NCBI GenBank assembly: GCA_029939535.1
Contig: JAOZST010000212.1
Span: 1-5,984, forward strand
Length of the DNA: 5,984 bases
From: NBML01 sp029939535
GTDB lineage: Bacteria; Desulfobacterota; Desulfobacteria; Desulfobacterales; Desulfobacteraceae
Direction of reading: 5' to 3'
Part shown: piece by piece, positions 5,953-5,984 of the stretch
Position numbering within the stretch: position 1 is the stretch's first letter
How the letters are laid out: each line of letters opens with the position of its first letter
Made by a program: the position numbers and the translations under genes
The notes under the pieces: model-generated
What the model was told of the DNA's origin: nothing
The model's database searches: none
The model's input: only the letters and a program-made list of their open reading frames with translations

Positions 5953-5984
5953 TCTATTGATCATTGCAGATATTGATCATTGCA
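5953..5984 (+). repeat. Two tandem 16-bp units at the right window edge
   Basis: The 14-base word TATTGATCATTGCA occurs at 5955-5968 and 5971-5984, giving a 16-base period. The linkers before each copy are TC and GA, so the units differ only there. Each contains the palindrome TGATCA. The second copy ends exactly at the last base of the window, so the array may continue beyond it. It could be iterated binding sites, the start of a minisatellite-like array, or upstream control DNA of the next gene. Confidence 0.55.

Larger units (their letters stand above)
5593..5984. other. AT-rich right-end region without a supported gene
   Basis: This 392-base stretch after the permease is clearly richer in A and T than the genes. 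One frame stays open from TTG 5650 to a stop at 5941-5943 (97 codons), with a hydrophobic patch near residues 10-37 (F-A-V-I-E-V-A-I-E-T...). It lacks a proper Shine-Dalgarno, uses a rare start, and matches no family I recognise. It may be a degenerate gene end or chance. I found no tRNA, no recognisable transposase remnant and no CRISPR. Structural elements within it are listed separately. Confidence 0.4.

Noticed and set aside
5953..5984. A CRISPR array
   Set aside because: The units are only 16 bases long with no spacers between them and no cas genes in the window. They are simple tandem repeats.

Overview
The window looks like chromosomal DNA from an anaerobic deltaproteobacterium of the Desulfobacteraceae type (Desulfobacter, Desulfobacula or Desulfobacterium relatives). 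This is inferred from the style of the protein sequences, the moderate-to-low GC, and the GlcDE-GlcF type 2-hydroxyacid dehydrogenase that sulfate reducers commonly carry. It cannot be fixed to a species without a database search. All supported genes lie on the + strand.

Layout. Bases 2-181 are the last 59 codons of a phytoene-desaturase/carotenoid-isomerase-like FAD amine-oxidase-fold protein whose start is outside the window. Bases 182-612 form a non-coding to semi-coding regulatory stretch. It holds an 8-bp stem-loop (308-352), a near-consensus sigma-70 promoter (TTGACA-N17-TATATT, 369-397) embedded in a 12-bp perfect inverted repeat (373-414), a 14-bp direct repeat (442-455 and 468-481), and a 48-codon ORF (477-623). 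That ORF has its own Shine-Dalgarno, begins like an MTH1187/DUF77 thiamine-binding-family protein, and overlaps the start of the next gene by 11 bases.

The core of the window is a two-gene operon. The first gene (613-3234) encodes an 873-residue fusion of a GlcD-type FAD 2-hydroxyacid dehydrogenase with a GlcE-type second FAD-fold domain. The second gene (3271-4533) encodes a GlcF-type iron-sulfur protein with two [4Fe-4S] ferredoxin motifs and two CCG domains. Together they would make a complete GlcDEF-type glycolate or D-lactate dehydrogenase, passing electrons from FAD through Fe-S clusters to the membrane quinone pool or another carrier. After a 150-bp AT-rich gap with small palindromes comes a 302-residue AEC-family permease (4684-5592), a plausible carrier for the same organic acid.

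The final 392 bases are AT-rich and contain no gene I can support. They hold one doubtful 97-codon frame with a TTG start, an 8-bp stem-loop, an AT-only palindrome, and two tandem 16-bp units that run exactly to the window edge.

Nothing here is clearly a new biological system. The parts most worth a second look are the operator-like dyad around the promoter, the overlapping small ORF upstream of the dehydrogenase, the D-E gene fusion with an altered second FAD site, and the tandem repeat at the right edge.
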